Positions 32,159 to 42,474 are shown, numbered from the stretch's first letter. The stretch: 64,000 nucleotides of DNA from Capra hircus (GCF_001704415.2 NC_030822.1:56289345-56353344), one strand, 5' to 3'. The notes: generated by a model from the sequence alone, not told the origin. Program-made: numbers and translations.

Positions 32159-32685
32159 TGCTGGACTCACCAGATTCTTCCCTGTGCCAGTCCATTTGAG
32201 ACAGGCTGGGACCTGGGACCCTGTGCTGCAAAGCTTGCACCAGACCACACCTCTCCTCGAGCTACAAGATACAAAGAAATTATATGGGACTAGAAATAAC
32301 TGTGTGCATGTGCAGTTGGGGCAAATTCTGGACCAAAAGATACAAAGAAAAAAAAAAAAAACCAGCCAACTGCCATTTCTGAAGAGCCTGGAGCAAAAAT
32401 ACTGGGTGTGTGACCCCAAAGCAGGGTACTGCATATTAGCACCACAAAGGGATGGACAAACCACCTAAGCCACCCCTGCAGCTCCACCTCTGGGCTCACC
32501 CCTGCTCTCACCCATATTTTAAGGAACGAGCTCACCCTGCCTTGGGGAATGAGCAAGGGAACCTGTTGTTTATTCTCACTGCTTCCTGCTAAAGCAAGGT
32601 CCCCAATAAAACATTGCCTGAATTTCTTGTCTGGCCTCCAGTCAGTTTCTATTTATTGAAGAAACCAAAGACCTGGCGGTTATCA
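32159..32685 (+). mobile_element. Endogenous retrovirus solo LTR (bovid ERV), copy 2
   Basis: Same LTR family as 12024-12552, here on plus. Shared blocks include GCAGTTGGGGCAAATTCTGG, TTCTGAAGA, CTGGAGCAAAAA and TTGCCTGAATTTCTTGTC. The poly(A) signal AATAAA is intact at 32605-32610, and a weak TATA-like ATTATATGGG lies at 32279-32288. An A-run of about 17 (32347-32363) has grown inside. The 3' edge ends ...CGGTTATCA at 32685; the 5' edge at TGCTGG (32159) is approximate. No internal viral genes adjoin it, so it is a solo LTR. The frames of 88-103 codons inside are not genes. Confidence 0.8.
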
Positions 32686-32930
32686 TGTTGACCCAACTTG
32701 CCATCATCCATGGTTTGTAACTTCTCACTTTACAGAATTTTTTTAACCTTCTTTCATGTGCTTACATTAAGATACTATTCATCTTTTTTCATCTTTTATA
32801 TTTCTGTATGAAGATGGAGCCTTCCCTGATTGCCTTGGCTTTATCAGAACTACTATTCTCACTCTTTTATGAGATCTATACTACTTAAGTTTGTTTAGAG
32901 TTATATGTGTTTTCATTTTATCATCCTGTT
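32686..32930 (+). other. Unassigned, L2-like in part
   Basis: GGAGCCTTCCCTGATTGCCT resembles the L2 phrase around GCCTTCCCTGACCACC. If so, the LTR entered an older L2-rich stretch. Weak evidence. Confidence 0.35.
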
Positions 32931-33105
32931 CTGTGCTAAGTCTCTTTAGTCGTGTCAGACTCCGTACGATTCTATGGACCATAGCCCACCAGGCAAGAAT
33001 ACTGAAGTGGGTTGCCATGCCCTCCTCTAGGGGAATCTTCTCGACCCAGGGATTGAACCCTGGTCTGTTATGTCTCCTGCACTGGCAGACAAGTTCTTTT
33101 CTATA
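32931..33105 (-). mobile_element. Bov-tA SINE, partial
   Basis: Minus strand: TAGTCGTGTCAGACTCCGTA, then an internal gap after CCCACCAGGCAAGAATACTG (a piece of the body is lost), then the head with a TATGTCTCCTGCACTGGCAG variant typical of one Bov-tA subtype. The terminal GGGAAGCCC is missing. Confidence 0.88.
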
Positions 33106-33136
33106 AATACTGACAGACTAGGAGCTTTATCTATTT

Positions 33137-33139
<3 letters not shown>

Positions 33140-33174
<35 letters not shown>
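33140..33174. repeat. (CA)n microsatellite
   Basis: About 17 CA units between a Bov-tA and a Bov-A2. Confidence 0.95.
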
Positions 33175-33176
<2 letters not shown>

Positions 33177-33207
33177 TATGCTGCCTAATATAGTACTGTC
33201 TACATGT

Positions 33208-33475
33208 TGCTGCTGCTGCTGCTGCTGCTAAGTCACTTCAGTCGTGTCCGACTCTGTGCGACTCCATAAGATGGCAGCCCACCAGGCTCCCCCGTCCCTG
33301 GGATTCTCCAGGCAAGAACACTGGAGTGGGTTGCCATTTCCTTCTCCAGTGCATGAAAGTGAAAAGTGAAAGTGAAGTCACTGAGTCGTGTCCAACTCTT
33401 TGTGAACCCAGGGACTGTACCCTTCCAGGCTCCTCCGCCCATGGGACTTTCCAGGCAAGAGTGGGGTGCCTGAAT
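33208..33475 (-). mobile_element. Bov-A2 SINE
   Basis: Minus-strand dimer of BovA units: (GCT)8-like tail, AAGTCACTTCAGTCGTGTCC, CAAGAACACTGGAGTGGGTT, the GAAAGTGAAAAGTGAAAGTG linker, and a second unit ending in GGCAAGAGTGGGGTGCCTGA. The tail is a triplet microsatellite. Confidence 0.93.
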
Positions 33476-35643
33476 GAACTCCCACACTGAAATTCTGCTT
33501 TATGTTGGCAGTCTAACCCAAAGTTACTGAAGACCTCTTCCTACTAAAGATTTCTTGACTAATTGTTTTTGGAGTCTTTCTACTTGGCCATGCAAATTAG
33601 CATGGGTTCATATACTCAGAAACTGAAGTAAATTAATCTATACTTGAAAGAAACCAGGCTGTGACTGCAAAAGGATTTTAGTAAAAGAAAGATGGGGCAC
33701 AGAGAACCAGTGACCAGTAGTTGATATAAGTGATAGGATCTTTTTCTGTTTTCTGGCACATGGGTAGAATGGGTGGCTTTTACATCCAGTGACCCAGACC
33801 AGAACCACATATGGTTAAAAGAGCTGAGACATGGGAGAATGAGATCCATGAAAGGAAGAAAATACAAAGGCCCTGACCATGTTAATCACTCAATAAATAA
33901 CTTCATTGTTATTACTATTGCTGCCACTGTATTTTGACCATGTATTGTCATTTAAACAGCGTACCGTGCACTTAAAGATCTTCAGAGGGAATCATTAAAG
34001 GTTAATGCTGCTTCTTAGGCCCTTAGACATACTTCTACATTTTGTTACTGGTGAGGGAGAATTTTTTTCAGATTTACCAGTAACACTATGTGTAACTAAG
34101 GTGTATTGTTTCGGGCTATTTGTAAATAATATTTTGTATGACACACTTCCAGCACCTGGAAAAGCCTGACCCTTTGGGGCTGATCCGAAGAGCTGTTTAC
34201 AACTGTGGCAAACCAGTACCCATGGCCAAAGGGAAAGGTTCGCACTGGGAGTCAACTCAAATGAAAAGGGAGGGTGTGTGGCTTCCTTAACCTGGTGTGG
34301 ACTCGCTGTACTGCTGCATTTGTTGCCAGAAGATAAGATTGGGAAGCTTAGGAAAGCCTCAGCATTGATGAGAGCTCCTCTAGAAACAGAAATCTCTTGT
34401 GAGCCTACCTGGCAACTGGAGAGAAAAGGTGCCAGGTGTTCAGGGGCTGCTTTGCAGCTACCAAAGCCCCTCAGTACATGTCCAGTTCCAAAATTTAAAT
34501 CCTATTTGTGGGAAATCAGTAGAGGGTTTAATAGAAGTTTAAACAAATTATACATATACACACAGAAATAGTCTGGCCTGAGTGTGGAGAGGCCGAGAAG
34601 TCCGAATGTTCTGGTGAAGTACTAGGAGGTAATTTATTTTTAAAATTTATTAAACCCACTGAAGCATAAGTGTTGAGGATGAGAGAAGCCATATGCACAT
34701 GTGGCCCAGAATAAAATTTTTCAGATTTCTAAGATGGTTGCAATCAATGACTAAGCCATTTTGAATGAACTTGGTGTGTGAAAGTCCTTCTGATTTGGCC
34801 TCTTCAGGTTCTCTAGTGGTGGAGAGACAACTAATGAGGCATTGATTTGGTTAGGGGGACTTGCAGGAGGGAAGTGGGACCCTTCTCGTCCTGACTCTGG
34901 GCTGCTCTCTTAGGAATAGAAATAGGGTGGGATGGGGGAGGAGATCTCTGCATTTCTTTTCTGGAGAGCAAGGCAGGTCTGAATGAAATTTTATTCAAAG
35001 CTTTTTGTCTCTCTGAGGAAAATTGTGACATTGGATTTAGAAATTTTACATTTTAAAAACGTAAAACTCTGTCAAGAGACCAGACGTGGTTTTCATCAAG
35101 TTGGAGAGTTGGGCCTTTGGTTGGATGCGGGAAGTAGGTGTGGTAGGTACATTTGCGGTAGAGTGGCATCTGCAGGAAGATCTAATCAGAGGAAGAATCT
35201 AGAGGATGGGCCCGGGAGACGAATCACTGAGCTGGATACAGAAGGGCATTGTGTGGCAATAACACTTCTTTCCATTCATTATTGCAGTTATAATTATGGA
35301 ACCCAACATATTTAATTGGCACGGTGTACTCTTCTCTACTGAATAGATTGCATTGTTCCGGTTGAAAAAACCCTTCTGCATCGGCGATCCGTGCACATGC
35401 TGCTCGTCGGCTCTGGAGAGGTTTCTTTGTTTCCATGATGTGTGATTAACTGAATTGTGGAGCCTAGCTAGGCATCATCCACGAAAATGAAGAGAAAAGG
35501 GGGTATCTGCCCTGCTCTAACTTTGAAGGGCTTTGATTAATTAAAAAAAAAGTCTATTAGATCTTTGTAAGTATGTACGCCTTACTTAGAAATATGTAAA
35601 TGGAAGGATTGGTTGAGTTTGATATCGGGACTAGACTTTCATG
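33476..35643. other. 2.2 kb with no firm repeat
   Basis: A short stretch near 33880-33930 (CATGTTAATCACTCAATAAA then TTATTACTATTGCTGCC) could be the 3' end of a decayed MIR or L2. A 110-codon plus frame (34983-35315) and a 97-codon one (34278-34571) show no known domain, hydrophobic signal or start context. No RNA gene seen. Confidence 0.4.
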
Positions 35644-35860
35644 GGGCTTTCCTTGTAGCTAAGACGGTAAAGAATCTGCCTGCAATGAAGGAGACCTGGG
35701 TTCGATTCCTGGGTTGGGAAGGTCCCCGGAGAAAGTAATGGCTACCCACTCCAGTAATCTTGCCTGGAGAATTCCATAGACAGAGGAGCCTGGCAGGCTA
35801 CAGTCCATGGGGTCACAAAGAGTCAGATGTGACTGAGTGACTAACACTTTTTAGTCTTTT
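35644..35860 (+). mobile_element. Bov-tA SINE
   Basis: Plus strand with GGGCTTTCCTTGTAGCTAAG head, GGTTCGATTCCTGG, CCACTCCAGTAATCTTGCCT body and a tail ending GACTAACACTTTTTAG. Confidence 0.94.
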
Positions 35861-36179
35861 ATCTGATTCCAGAGGCCTTGTTCAAGGAAATTCTGCCTGG
35901 TAACCTGTTAGTGGTGTGTGCAGTGGGATTTCAAGTTGCAGAAGTAGTGTGTAAATTCAAGAATCCTTCAAGAGATGTGTGGTGACTGAACCCCTATAAA
36001 TGAGAGTGGTGCTAAATGTGAATGGAGAGAAAAGGGACCTTATATAGGACTTGTTGGTAAAGACCGGAGACTTTTTCCCCTAACTTGCAAGATGAAATGC
36101 AAGTACAGACTGGGGCAGGGCATAACATAATTGTTATTATTATTATTAGAGTTATTACGACTAATATTTACAAGCATAC
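35861..36179. other. No recognised feature
   Basis: Includes a short (TTA)n-like run near 36135-36150. Nothing else recognised. Confidence 0.4.
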
Positions 36180-36350
36180 ACTGTATCCCACCAGGCTCCT
36201 CTGTCCATGGAATTTTCCAGTCATGAATACTGGGGTGGGTTGCCAGTTCCTACTCCAGAGGATTTTCCCTACTCAGGGATTGAACCCACCTCTCTTGTGT
36301 TTCCTGCGTTGGCAGGTGGATTCTTTACCATTCTTTACCTGGGAGCCCTG
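36180..36350 (-). mobile_element. Bov-tA SINE, 3'-truncated
   Basis: Minus strand: CCCACCAGGCTCCTCTGTCC, GAATACTGGGGTGGGTTGCC, and a head with TTTCCTGCGTTGGCAGGTGG. The 3' end (GTCCGAC region) is absent; CATACACTGTA marks the join. Confidence 0.88.
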
Positions 36351-36545
36351 CTTCCTGCAAAGCACCGTCCTAAAGCGTTTTACCTTCATTGTTTCACTGA
36401 GTTATCACAGCTATTCTGGTGTCTACTGTTGTCCCCATTTTACTGATGAGGAAACTGAGCCTTAGATAGATTATTTCATTTTCCTGTCTGAAGATCACAG
36501 AGTTAATGGAGAGAGGGGTTCTTGATTCCACTCGCTCTCTGCACA
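36351..36545 (-). mobile_element. MIR SINE
   Basis: Reversed MIR: CATTTTACTGATGAGGAAAC, TGAGCCTTAGATAGATT, CTGTCTGAAGATCACAGAGT. Confidence 0.82.
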
Positions 36546-36608
36546 GGCTGGAAAGGCATAGCGCATTGTTTTAAAGCCTTTATTATTTTAGTCTTGTTGT
36601 TCCTCACT

Positions 36609-36727
36609 GCTGCTAAGTCACTTCAGTCGTGTCCGACTCTGTGTGACGGCAGCCCATGAGGCTCCGCCGTCCCTGGGATTCTCCAGGCAAGAACACTGGA
36701 GTGGGTTGCCATTTCCTTCTCCAATGC
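36609..36727 (-). mobile_element. Bov-A2 SINE, 5'-truncated, with 13-bp target-site duplication
   Basis: One BovA unit in minus: GCTGCTAAGTCACTTCAGTC tail, GTCCGACTCTGTGTGAC, CAAGAACACTGGAGTGGGTT, ending at TTCTCCAATGCCC where the family would normally run on into the GAAAGTG linker and second unit. The exact duplication GTTGTTCCTCACT lies at 36596-36608 and 36776-36788. Between the SINE end and the right duplication sits extra DNA that is an inverted copy of the right flank (see 36734-36829). Confidence 0.92.
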
Positions 36728-36733
36728 CCACAT

Positions 36734-36829
36734 CAAGCTCTGATCTGCTCTTAGATGTAGAAATACTTATAAATAGTTGTTCCTCACTACTTATAAGTAT
36801 TTCTACATCTAGGAGCGAATCAGAGCTTG
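36734..36829. repeat. 39-bp inverted repeat: inverted copy of the target flank at a SINE 5' junction
   Basis: The left arm 36734-36772 is the reverse complement of the right arm 36791-36829, with 36 of 39 positions matching (all three differences fall in the outer half). The 18-nt loop holds the right target-site duplication. The left arm belongs to the inserted DNA (between the two duplications) and the right arm to the native flank. This could be drawn as a hairpin, but its origin is better explained by the retroposition event than by RNA function. Confidence 0.93.
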
Positions 36830-37639
36830 CTCTTAGCACCCCTGGAACATCAGGTTGTCGCTTCACCCAGAACGGTGAGTGCCACAGGTAGTCCTGCTGC
36901 TCTGGATGGGAAAGGTCTCTAGTTCAATTTCTTGCTGGAATGGATTCTTCACAAATAAGGATAATCTTTCATTTGATGTTTACTCACATGAATTCCTTCT
37001 GTATTCTGTACTGTCCACATCAGGCTTTGCAGTTTTTATATATTCTTGCCAGAATGCACTTATTCATTAGCTATTTTTATTAGTGTTACGGTTGAGATGA
37101 CATTTTCCATTCGAAACTCCAATTTTCTGTGGCTTTTAATTTTACAAAACAATTACCTATCAGACTGAAACTCCTTAGGCTGGTTTTCCTCTCAGAAAAG
37201 AGGTTTGGGGGGAGGTGTTAAAGTCTGTTCTACTTTTCTTGGCAGCCTAAGCATTTAGATTCATGTAAGTGCTCTTTAAATAAAGTTACAATTGCTTAAT
37301 TATTTAAATAAACGGGAGCTGAATTATTTAAGGGTTTTCTGGCAAGACAGAAGATCCCTTTCTCTCCTACCCCTCACTCAGTATTTGCCATCCCATTTTG
37401 TGTTGGCCAACAAAGAATGACGTTTTCACTCGTGTTTTGCTTTTGCTTTATCTGCGAATCTAGGTGCATTTTGGGGAAATCTTACCCAGGCTTAAGCTCA
37501 TGGATTTAAAAATTTCAGTTTGCAATTTTAGTTTATTGTCAAAATGCTTCCCTCTAAGTTATGTCTTATTACGTAACATGGTTAAAATGAAGGCTTTAAT
37601 CAAACACGACTCCTTGGGCATCTGCAGTATGAAAGGGAG
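36830..37639. other. No recognised feature
   Basis: Unassigned sequence with an AT-rich TTAATTATTTAAATAAACG stretch near 37295. No coding signal. Confidence 0.4.
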
Positions 37640-37880
37640 AGTAGCAGAGTGGAAAGAGTAAGTTTTGGAATATGGAAGACCTGGGTTTGGAGCCTAACCT
37701 TGGCACTAACGTAGCTTTATCACCTTTGCAGGGTTATTTAAATTTTCTGAGTGTCAGCTTCCTCTTCTGTTACCCACCTAATAGGGTTGGGGCGTGGGGG
37801 TTAAGGAACCCTATAGGAAAGTCTGGTGGTATCTAGTGTTTAGTAGACACTCAATATGCAGTACCTATGAATAGGCACTC
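37640..37880 (+). mobile_element. MIR SINE
   Basis: AGCAGAGTGGAAAGAGTAAG, GAAGACCTGGGTTTGGAGCC, CACCTTTGCAGGGTTATTTA, CTGAGTGTCAGCTTCCTCTT and TGTTTAGTAGACACTCAATA follow MIR order. Confidence 0.82.
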
Positions 37881-38104
37881 TGCCAACTTTTAGGAATTCT
37901 GAGGTGGTTAAGACAGAGAGATTCCTGTCTTTACTGAGCTAGTGGTAGTCTGGCAGTGGCGAAGCAGAGGAAATTTCAAGCAGTACTAGTCTGAGCAGAG
38001 GTCGGTTTGGAACCATGAAAGTTGGTTGTTCGGTGAACTGTTAATGTTCCAGTGTGTTTAATCTTGACATCAGTGTAACTGGAAATACTAAATTGATGCG
38101 GTGT

Positions 38105-38310
38105 TGTTGAGGTATATAATACACACGACATATATTGTTTCATTTGATCCTTGCAAAACCCCTGTGTGGCAGAGCGGGATTACCATCTCTAGTTTATAAG
38201 GGATCTGAGTGACTTACCCGCGTTCATACAGGCAATGGAAGAGCCAGGATCAGAGTCTGGGCTTTTGCATTTCCTGTCCAGTGCTCTTCTCACGGTATCG
38301 CTCAACTAGT
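38105..38310 (-). mobile_element. MIR SINE
   Basis: Reversed MIR: TTTCATTTGATCCTTGCAAA, ATCTGAGTGACTTACCCGCG, GAGCCAGGATCAGAGTCTGG. Fairly diverged in the TTTTACAGATGAGG core (here AGTTTATAAGGGATC). Confidence 0.8.
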
Positions 38311-38542
38311 GGTGTAGATCATCTGTATACACAGGTGCTGAGCCTTTAATGGTGATTTAATGAGATTTTAAGGATGTTGTTTTTGCTTTTTTTTCCCTGA
38401 ACTCAAATTTGTTTTTACTCAAGTTCATCTGACTTAAGATAAAATTATACAAAATCAAATTGAGGTTTTACTTTAGTCTTTGTATGTAGGTGACTTGCGA
38501 TCTTGTAATTAAAAAGAAAATAAATAAATAAAGTTTAGTTTG

Positions 38543-38755
38543 GACTTCCCCGGTGGCTCAGACGGTAAAGTGTCTGCCTACAATTCGGGAGACCTGGGTT
38601 TGATCCCTGAGTCAAGAAGATCCCCTGGGGAAGAAGTGGTAACCCACTCTAGTACTCTTGCCTGGAAAATCCCATGGAGGAGGAGCCTGGTAGGCTCAGT
38701 CCATGGGGTCACAAAGAGTTGGACACAACTGAGCGACTTGACTTTCACTTTCCCT
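38543..38755 (+). mobile_element. Bov-tA SINE
   Basis: Plus strand: GGACTTCCCCGGTGGCTCAG, GAGACCTGGGTTTGATCCCT, CCACTCTAGTACTCTTGCCT, and a GAGCGACTTGACTTTCACTT tail. Confidence 0.94.
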
Positions 38756-38839
38756 CTCACCGGAGTAATGCAGAGTCAAAATCTCACCCTTGAATTTTAC
38801 TTAAAGTGTCGGTTCCTTTTTGTATTAATATGTTTTATG

Positions 38840-38867
<28 letters not shown>
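38840..38867. repeat. (T)28 homopolymer
   Basis: A pure T run with no minus-strand retroposon body recognisable beside it. The length is prone to sequencing error. Confidence 0.9.
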
Positions 38868-38870
<3 letters not shown>

Positions 38871-39714
38871 GAATGGACATATCACTAGTTAGACATTCTG
38901 ATTTGCTGAGTGTACAATTAATAGCCTATCCATCCAGTTCTGACTGTTCTTCTCCATTAACGACAAGAGTACATATCTTGGGGGAGATATTCCCTTTAAA
39001 GGCCCACTTTTGTTTCAGTATACTTGATTCAAACCCGTTGGATTTTTGTTGAAATTTTTAAGATTATAGCTCTTGCACCATCATTGATTTTTAAAAGTAA
39101 ATGCATGGACGAGAAACTAACCACCTCCACCCCCCACCTCACCCCCAACCACTTGCATTCTCTTTGCTCCCCAGGAACTGTGCCACCGTGCCAATTATAG
39201 GATGCTCAGTACTCAAGGGAGAAGTATGGCCCCACTTCTTAGAGAGTACTTACTTGAACCCAGGGAGTTGGTTTTGGATCCTGCCAGTTATTGGCATTCC
39301 CCAGTGAGAATGCAGAACATGCTGTCAACTTGGTCTTTGAATACGAAGTTGCTGTGAATGGATGGCAATGGTAATGTGCCAGCGACCTGTGAAATACTTT
39401 ACCTTGTTGGGCACACAGCAAATTAACGGGTTCTTTCCTTTGCTGAGGAAGAGAGTTTGTAAGAACTGGCTGCTTCAGGGTTTGAAGCGAAGATCATTTA
39501 CAGTTGCTCCTTTCAGTTAGGAAGGAGGTGGCTCAGGTGTACGGGCTGGCTGCGCTGGTCACAGAACTTGTGTGGCCTTCCTGGAATACTGAAAGATTTT
39601 CTTCAGGGACTTGACTCTGTTGGAACCTTTTCCACAGTTGAGAGAGTCATTGAACATTCCAGAGGCTTTGTTCCCATTTTGAATTCTGCCTTTTTTTTTT
39701 TTAGAAGAGAGAAA
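38868..39714. other. No recognised feature
   Basis: C-rich run near 39126-39150. A 68-codon plus frame (39101-39307) is without motifs. A T run at 39690-39702. Confidence 0.4.
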
Positions 39715-39880
39715 TATTTATTTAACATTCACTGGTATTAAACACTTGTCTTAGTACTTCATTAGATTCGATCATCATAATACATTTGATTCCTATTTTA
39801 CAGATGAGTAAAGTATAACTTAGAAAATTTATAACTTTATGCTTAAAGTTGCATAACTATTAAATGATAAAAGAGAGTTA
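39715..39880 (-). mobile_element. MIR/core-SINE fragment
   Basis: TTCCTATTTTACAGATGAGT is the reversed MIR core, followed by a decayed region (AAAGTTGCATAACTATTAAA). Confidence 0.65.
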
Positions 39881-39959
39881 AAATTTTATTGAACTATATA
39901 GAAAAGGTACACATTATTCATGCATGGCTCAAAGTATTACAAAGTGAATTACTAGTGAA

Positions 39960-40761
39960 GCTTCTTGTTCAGTCACTAAGTTCTGTCTGACTCTTTGTAA
40001 CTCCACGAACTGCAGCATGCCAGGCTTCTCTTTCCATCACTATCTCCCTGAGTTTGCCCATACTGGTGTCCACTGCGTCAGCAATGTCATCCAATCATCT
40101 CATCCTCTGTCGCCCCCTTCTCCTCTTGCCCTCAATCTTTCCCAGCATCAGGGTCTTTTCCAATGAGTTGGCTCTTCGCATGAGGTGGCCAAAGTATTGG
40201 AGCTTCAGCTTCAGCATCAGTCCTTCCAATGAATATTCAGGACTGATTTCCTTTAGGATTGACTGGTTTGATCTCCTTGTCTCAAGAATCTTCTCCAGCA
40301 CTACAGTTTGAAAGCATCAGTTCTTCAGTGCTTGGCCTTCTTTATGGTCCAACTCTCACATCTATACATGGCTCCTGGAAAAACCATAGCTTTGACTATA
40401 TGGACCTTTGTCGGCAAAGTGATGTCTCTGCTTTTTAAAACACTGTCTAGGTTTGGCATAGCTATTCTTCCAAGGAGCAAGTGTCTTTTAATTTCATGGC
40501 TACAGTCACCATCTGCATTGATTTTGGAGCCCAAGAAAATGAAATCTGACACTGTTTCCACATTTTCCCCATCTATTTGCCATGAAGGGATGGAATCGGA
40601 TGTCACGATCTCAGTTTTTTGACTGTTGTTTTAAACTAGCTTTTTCACTCTCCTCTTTCACCTTCATCAGGAGGTTCTTTAGTTCCTCTTCACTTTCTGC
40701 CATTAAAGTGGTATCATCTGTATATTTAAGGTTGTTGATATTTCTCCTGGCAATCTTGATT
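39960..40761 (-). pseudogene. BovB (RTE LINE) 0.8-kb 3' fragment with reverse-transcriptase C-terminus remnants
   Basis: The longest BovB copy here, read on minus. Its two main open pieces are in different frames: 40606-40325 (93 codons, with phrases such as SDFIFLGSKINADGDCSHEI) and 40301-40095 (68 codons, with LKLQYFGHLMRRANSLEKTL and GKIEGKRRRGRQRMR). These are the end of the RTE reverse-transcriptase ORF, so there is at least one frameshift. BovB normally encodes an endonuclease and reverse transcriptase that copies its own RNA and, in trans, Bov-tA and Bov-A2 RNA. The N-terminal endonuclease and palm domains are missing through 5' truncation, so this copy is dead. CTAGTGAA at 39952-39959 recurs at the right junction. 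Confidence 0.9.
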
Positions 40762-40805
40762 CTAGTGAAACTAGATTCTAGTGAAACTAGATTCTAGTGA
40801 AACCA
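40758..40805 (+). repeat. Three tandem 16-bp units at the BovB 5' junction
   Basis: GATTCTAGTGAAACTA is repeated at 40758-40773 and 40774-40789, with a third copy at 40790-40805 ending CCA. Each unit holds CTAGTGAA, the same 8 bp that lies just before the other end of the BovB copy (39952-39959), so the unit includes the likely target-site duplication. Confidence 0.93.
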
Positions 40806-40839
40806 GGAATTCTAAGACCATGGGTTAGTTGTCTACTTC

Positions 40840-41025
40840 TGAAATTTATTTGTTTTTTTAAATTTAAGTATAGTTGATTTAGAATATTGTATTTGTTTTG
40901 GATATACATCAAAGTGAGTCAGTTATACATATATGTATTTACATATGTATTTTTTAGGTTATTTTCCACTATGGATTATTATAAGATATTGAATGTAATT
41001 CCCAACACATTTTGATCTCTTAGCA
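40840..41025 (-). mobile_element. L1 LINE 3' UTR fragment, antisense
   Basis: TTAAGTATAGTTGATTTAGA, ATATTGTATTTGTTTTGGAT, AAAGTGAGTCAGTTATACAT, TTATTTTCCACTATGGATTA, AAGATATTGAATGTAATTCC is the reverse of an artiodactyl L1 3' UTR. Confidence 0.85.
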
Positions 41026-41095
41026 CATTTTTATTTAGAGTACATATGGTGATTTTTCACCAGACACTTCCTTGGTGTCTTTTACCTGTATTTCC

Positions 41096-41122
41096 CACCC
41101 CCCCCCCTTTTTTTTCCCCTTT
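41096..41122. repeat. C-run/T-run tract
   Basis: About ten C followed by eight T. It is a purine-pyrimidine strand-biased tract and probably error-prone in sequencing. Confidence 0.9.
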
Positions 41123-42448
41123 AAAGTACTTCTGTTCTTAGAGGTACTCCCGCTCCCTTGCCATACAGGCCTTTTTTTGTTTTCCTAAATGCATTGAAGA
41201 TTTGCAAAGAAATGATTATTGAACTTTTCAGTGGGGGTTTCTCATGAGTCTTTTTGGGCTTCATGTATGAGGCTTTTTGAGTTTATTTTGACTTTGCAAT
41301 TGTGAAAAAATGGAAGGGCCTAAAGCTAGGAGCAGGTGCAATCCAAGAAGGAGTTGCCATATTGATAAAAAGAACCTGGAAAAGAGAGCCCAGAAAGAGT
41401 GATTTCCCCTCCTTTGAAGCCTTTTCCCGTTTTTCTTGTTAGGGAAGTCCCTCTGCCATCTCTGGATGGAAGGAAGGTCTGAAACTTCCTCTTCAGTCCT
41501 TCCAAGGGATCAAAAGTTGTTATTTTATAAGCCTTCTGATTGTATATATTGTCAAGAAAACTGGGTAGGGGGCAAGGAAATGGTTTCTTTATAAAATATC
41601 GGAAGATGGGGTGCAAGACTTGTCCCTTAAGATAGAAGGTAGACAGAAAAGTAACAGTAAACGACACACCCTTTGGATGAAATTTGCCCAAAGAAATGGT
41701 CTGTGACCCTTTCTCGTGGTGTCCTGAAATGAACTCTTGAAAAAGACCCAGAGTCTTAGCTTCACAGAGAGGAGGTGGGGTCTGCACAGCAGGCAGGTGG
41801 ATCCTGACCTCCATTGGAAGGGCAGGCGTGTGCCTTACGTCCTGTCTCCTGCTGGAATTTAATGGGCTTTTTGATTTGTCATTTTGCCAGGAGCTTTCAA
41901 GGAATTTGAAACGTGATATGATCCAATGTCATTGCATTTTATGAGGTTACGTTGAAACTCTTTTCCTTGACCCCCCGGCAAAACCAGCTTCTTAGGGTTT
42001 GAAGATATTTTTAAAACATAGCACAAAAGTGAATATGAAACCCTGAAAGAGAAATGTCTGCCTGGCAGATTGTGATTCTGCTCCAAGAGGAGCAGTTTAC
42101 TTCCACCTTGATTTACCTGGCAGGAGAGTATCTTTTGCAGGCTCTACTGAAGTTTTCCTTAAATTCCTCTACTTTGAATTGCGTCTCTGGGAGCCATTCA
42201 TCTTTGTCACCTGCTTTCCTTCTGCTATTTTTAGCTGGGTGCCAAAGACCTTACAGCTTTCTCAAGTGAAGGATAAAGAATTAAGATCTGTTGTAAACAA
42301 AGGCTCATCACAGTATTGTTTTTCTGCTGTTAGAGTTCCTTCAGGTTTTCCTTTGAGTCAACTTTAATTGCCTGGAACCTAGAGGAGTTAGACTTCCTAG
42401 GAGAGAGGCCTTTGTCAATTTTGCTTCCAAATCCTTGGAGAGGTAAGG
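41123..42448. other. 1.3 kb unassigned, includes the window's longest open frame
   Basis: A 162-codon minus-strand open frame (41814-41326, starting MEVRIHLPAVQTPPPLCEAK) is the longest in the window. It has no recognisable domain, signal peptide or codon pattern. Chance open frames of this size are expected roughly once in 64 kb of both strands. I do not call it a gene. No repeat family is recognised. Confidence 0.45.
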
Positions 42449-42450
42449 GC

Positions 42451-42474
42451 TTTTTTTTTTTTTTTTTTTTTTTT
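42451..42474. repeat. (T)24 homopolymer
   Basis: Pure T run about 60 bp upstream of a minus-strand Bov-tA. Confidence 0.9.

Noticed and set aside
12024..32685. A 20-kb provirus bounded by the two LTR copies
   Set aside because: The LTRs are in opposite orientation, and the DNA between them consists of unrelated LINEs, SINEs and unique sequence with no gag, pol or env.
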